Below are positions 6,812 through 8,576 of a stretch of 8,576 bases of DNA, one piece after another. Position 1 is the first letter of the stretch. Each line of letters begins with the position of its first letter. The stretch is taken from assembly GCA_947177825.1 (NCBI GenBank), contig CAMWWA010000044.1:1-8576 (forward strand). Reading direction: 5' to 3'. The position numbers and the translations under genes are program-made. Origin of the DNA: an uncultured Clostridia bacterium (GTDB lineage Bacteria > Bacillota > Clostridia > Christensenellales > Borkfalkiaceae). A model generated the notes under the pieces. It was not told the DNA's origin. It saw nothing but the letters and a program-made list of their open reading frames with translations, and ran no database searches.

Positions 6812-8431
6812 TTAATGTTTAAAGTGTCTGTCGCCGACGAACACCATAGCAATGCCAGCCGCGTTGCACGCGTCTACAGAAGCCTTATCCTGAATGGAGC
6901 CGCCCGGCTGAATAATTGCGGTAATACCTGCCTTTACGCACTCCTCCACGCAGTCGGGGAAGGGGAAGAACGCGTCCGAAGCCATAACCGAGCCCTTTGC
7001 CTCTTCGCCCGCGTGCGCTATTGCCTGCTGAGCCGCCCAGATACGGTTGGTCTGACCCATACCTATACCCGTCGTTCTGCCGCACTTGCCTATGACAATC
7101 GCGTTGGATTTGGTGTGCTTGACGACCTTCCAGTTAAAGAGCATTGCCTCCACTTCTTCAGCCGTAGGCGCGCGGTTGGTTACTACGCCGCAACCGTAAA
7201 CTGTTTTAAGCTTGCCGCTGGGCAACGTAGAGGTTTCCACGCCCGCCTTGGTCTTGAAGAGATTTATATCCTCGTCTTTGATAAGGCATTCGTCGTACTG
7301 CTGAACAAGAAGTCCGCCGTAAACCTTTTTCATATCCTTTGCGGTTGCTTCCCTGCCTGCGGAAATGTCGTCTATAATCAGAAGACGGATATTCTTTTTC
7401 TGTTCGAGAATTTCAAGCGCTTCTTTAGAATAAGACGGCGCCATTACTATTTCGATGAAAATTTTGTTGATTTCGGTTGCCGTAGCCGCGTCTACTTCGC
7501 CGTTGATTGCAAGTATGCCGCCGAATACCGAAACGGGGTCGGAATTGTACGCGCGCAGATAAGCTTCGTGAATATCCTTGCCCGTACCTACGCCGCAGGG
7601 ATTTGCGTGCTTGCAGGCAACCACCGCACAAGTTTGCCCGAATTCCTTTAAAAGCTCAAGCGCGCCGTTTGCGTCGTTGATATTGTTGTAGGAAAGCTCC
7701 TTGCCCCAAATCTGCTTAGCCGACGACAGGCAACCCTTGCGGGGGAATTCTTCCTTATAGAATACCGCCGACTGCTGGGGGTTTTCGCCGTAACGCAAAT
7801 CCTGCGCCTTTTCGTATGCAAAGGTTACGCTGTCGGGATATTCGATGCCGAGCTGCGAAGCGAGATAGTTGGAAATAAGGCTGTCGTAAACCGCGGTGTG
7901 CGCAAAAACCTTGTACTGCAAATACTTTTTCGTTTCAAGCGTTACGCCGCCGTTTTTAAGCTCGTCAAGCACTTTATTATAGTCCTTGGGGTCTACGATA
8001 ACCGCGACGTCCTGATAGTTTTTAGCCGCCGCCCTTATCATAGTGGGACCGCCTATATCGATGTTTTCGATACATTCCGCAAAGTCCGCGCCCTTTGCAA
8101 GCGTCGCCTTGAAAGGATACAGGTTTACGCAGACTATATCGATAGTATTTATATTGAGCTTTTCGAGCTGAGCCATATGCTCGGGATTGGAACGCATTGC
8201 AAGCAAGCCTGCGTGAACGTTGGGGTGCAAAGTTTTAACTCTGCCGTCCAGGCACTCGGGGAAGCCCGTGATATCGGATATGCCGATAACTTTAAGTCCC
8301 GCTTCTTTAAGCGCCTTTGCCGTGCCTCCGGTTGAAATAATTTCAAAGCCGTTTTCAACCAGCCCCTTGCAAAATTCCACAACGCCAGCCTTGTCCGATA
8401 CGCTGACAAGCGCCCTCTTCTTCATTTCCAT
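6812..8431 (-). CDS. purH: Bifunctional AICAR formyltransferase / IMP cyclohydrolase
   Basis: PurH carries out the last two steps to IMP: it formylates AICAR with 10-formyltetrahydrofolate, then closes the ring. The 539-residue protein is slightly longer than the usual 510-530. The N-terminal cyclohydrolase domain (about 1-150, MGS-like fold) has [27 protein letters not shown] (65-70) and [16 protein letters not shown]. The formyltransferase domain (about 200-539) has [21 protein letters not shown], the catalytic KHANPCG (Lys274, His275), SVFGGILA, and near the end SDAFFPFPD and [10 protein letters not shown], finishing FVGDRHFKH. Two in-frame ATGs lie two codons apart; I use the first, at 8431, because GGAG at 8445-8442 is 10 nt upstream, whereas it would be 16 nt from the second. 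The gene follows purN by 28 nt and precedes purD by 14 nt. Confidence 0.98.
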   Translation of the reverse strand: MEMKKRALVSVSDKAGVVEFCKGLVENGFEIISTGGTAKALKEAGLKVIGISDITGFPECLDGRVKTLHPNVHAGLLAMRSNPEHMAQLEKLNINTIDIVCVNLYPFKATLAKGADFAECIENIDIGGPTMIRAAAKNYQDVAVIVDPKDYNKVLDELKNGGVTLETKKYLQYKVFAHTAVYDSLISNYLASQLGIEYPDSVTFAYEKAQDLRYGENPQQSAVFYKEEFPRKGCLSSAKQIWGKELSYNNINDANGALELLKEFGQTCAVVACKHANPCGVGTGKDIHEAYLRAYNSDPVSVFGGILAINGEVDAATATEINKIFIEIVMAPSYSKEALEILEQKKNIRLLIIDDISAGREATAKDMKKVYGGLLVQQYDECLIKDEDINLFKTKAGVETSTLPSGKLKTVYGCGVVTNRAPTAEEVEAMLFNWKVVKHTKSNAIVIGKCGRTTGIGMGQTNRIWAAQQAIAHAGEEAKGSVMASDAFFPFPDCVEECVKAGITAIIQPGGSIQDKASVDACNAAGIAMVFVGDRHFKH

Positions 8432-8459
8432 ATATACATATCTCCAAATAATTTTATCG

Positions 8460-8576
8460 TTATGATATCGTTACGTTTCTGCCGCTCTTTTTAATTTTTC
8501 CTTCGCAAAGCTTTTTGACGCAGTATGGCAGAAGCTCGTGCTCTTTTTCCAGTATGCGCGATTGTAAGCTTTCGGG
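8460..8576 (-). CDS. purN: Phosphoribosylglycinamide formyltransferase, C-terminal fragment
   Basis: The last 38 codons and TAA stop of an open frame enter from the right edge. The peptide begins [20 protein letters not shown] and ends [14 protein letters not shown]. This matches the PurN C-terminus, where a helix of the form 'L..R(I/V)L..EH.L.P.A...' is followed by 'L.EG(K/R)......G..V'. PurN transfers a formyl group from 10-formyltetrahydrofolate to GAR, the third step of purine synthesis. Its place directly upstream of purH fits the common clostridial order purM-purN-purH-purD. The catalytic Asn-His-Asp part lies outside the window, so the call rests on the tail motif and gene order. Confidence 0.88.
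   Translation of the reverse strand, partial: PESLQSRILEKEHELLPYCVKKLCEGKIKKSGRNVTIS

Noticed and set aside
6815..7651. Long plus-strand open frame (278 codons) opposite purH
   Set aside because: It lies wholly antisense to a full-length purH with intact motifs, shows no recognisable domain, and has no ribosome binding site. The codon bias of the real gene creates such open antisense frames. The same applies to plus-strand frames opposite purL (for example 2089-2706 and 3760-4398), ispG and nrdR.
8424..8439. Five-codon mini-ORF (ATG TAT ATA TGG AAA TGA) overlapping the purH start
   Set aside because: GGAG is only 2 nt before its ATG, too close for normal initiation, and such a short frame in AT-rich DNA is expected by chance.
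8455..8473. Direct repeat TATCGTTA, two copies 3 nt apart, at the purN end
   Set aside because: Only 8 bp, one copy lies in purN codons, and there is no promoter or palindrome context; likely chance.

Overview
The window looks like ordinary chromosomal housekeeping DNA from a low-GC Gram-positive lineage, most likely an uncultured member of the Clostridia. This rests on three things: a single-chain PurL of the clostridial/streptococcal type (N-terminus MIYRIFVEKK, fused synthetase and glutaminase), an MEP-pathway ispG, and a downstream gene whose visible start resembles the Gram-positive replicative polymerase PolC. The lineage is an inference; no rRNA or other marker is present. All seven genes lie on the minus strand, so transcription runs from high to low coordinates, with almost no spare DNA.

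Region 1 (8576 down to about 1760) is the 3' half of a de novo purine operon: the end of purN, then purH, purD and purL, with gaps of 28, 14 and 2 nt. PurN adds the first formyl group (GAR to FGAR) and PurL makes FGAM. PurD makes GAR earlier in the route, and PurH performs the last two steps to IMP. The promoter and any regulator site of this operon would lie to the right, outside the window. A GC-rich hairpin just after purL (1768-1798) is the likely operon terminator.

Region 2 (about 1747 down to 1) is a second transcription unit: nrdR, ispG and the 5' end of a probable polC. It starts from a near-consensus sigma-A promoter (TTTACA, 17 bp, TATAAT). The spacer of that promoter is almost entirely filled by a 16-bp near-palindrome matching the NrdR box at 15 of 16 positions, so nrdR is probably autoregulated. 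If transcription continues through ispG, the polymerase gene would come under the same dNTP-sensing repressor. A perfect 8-bp hairpin with a GAAA loop sits between nrdR and ispG and may modulate read-through or ispG translation. ispG and the polC-like gene overlap by 8 nt.

No mobile element, CRISPR array, RNA gene or unknown multi-gene system is visible. The most interesting signals are regulatory: the NrdR operator inside the promoter, and the nrdR-ispG-polC linkage.
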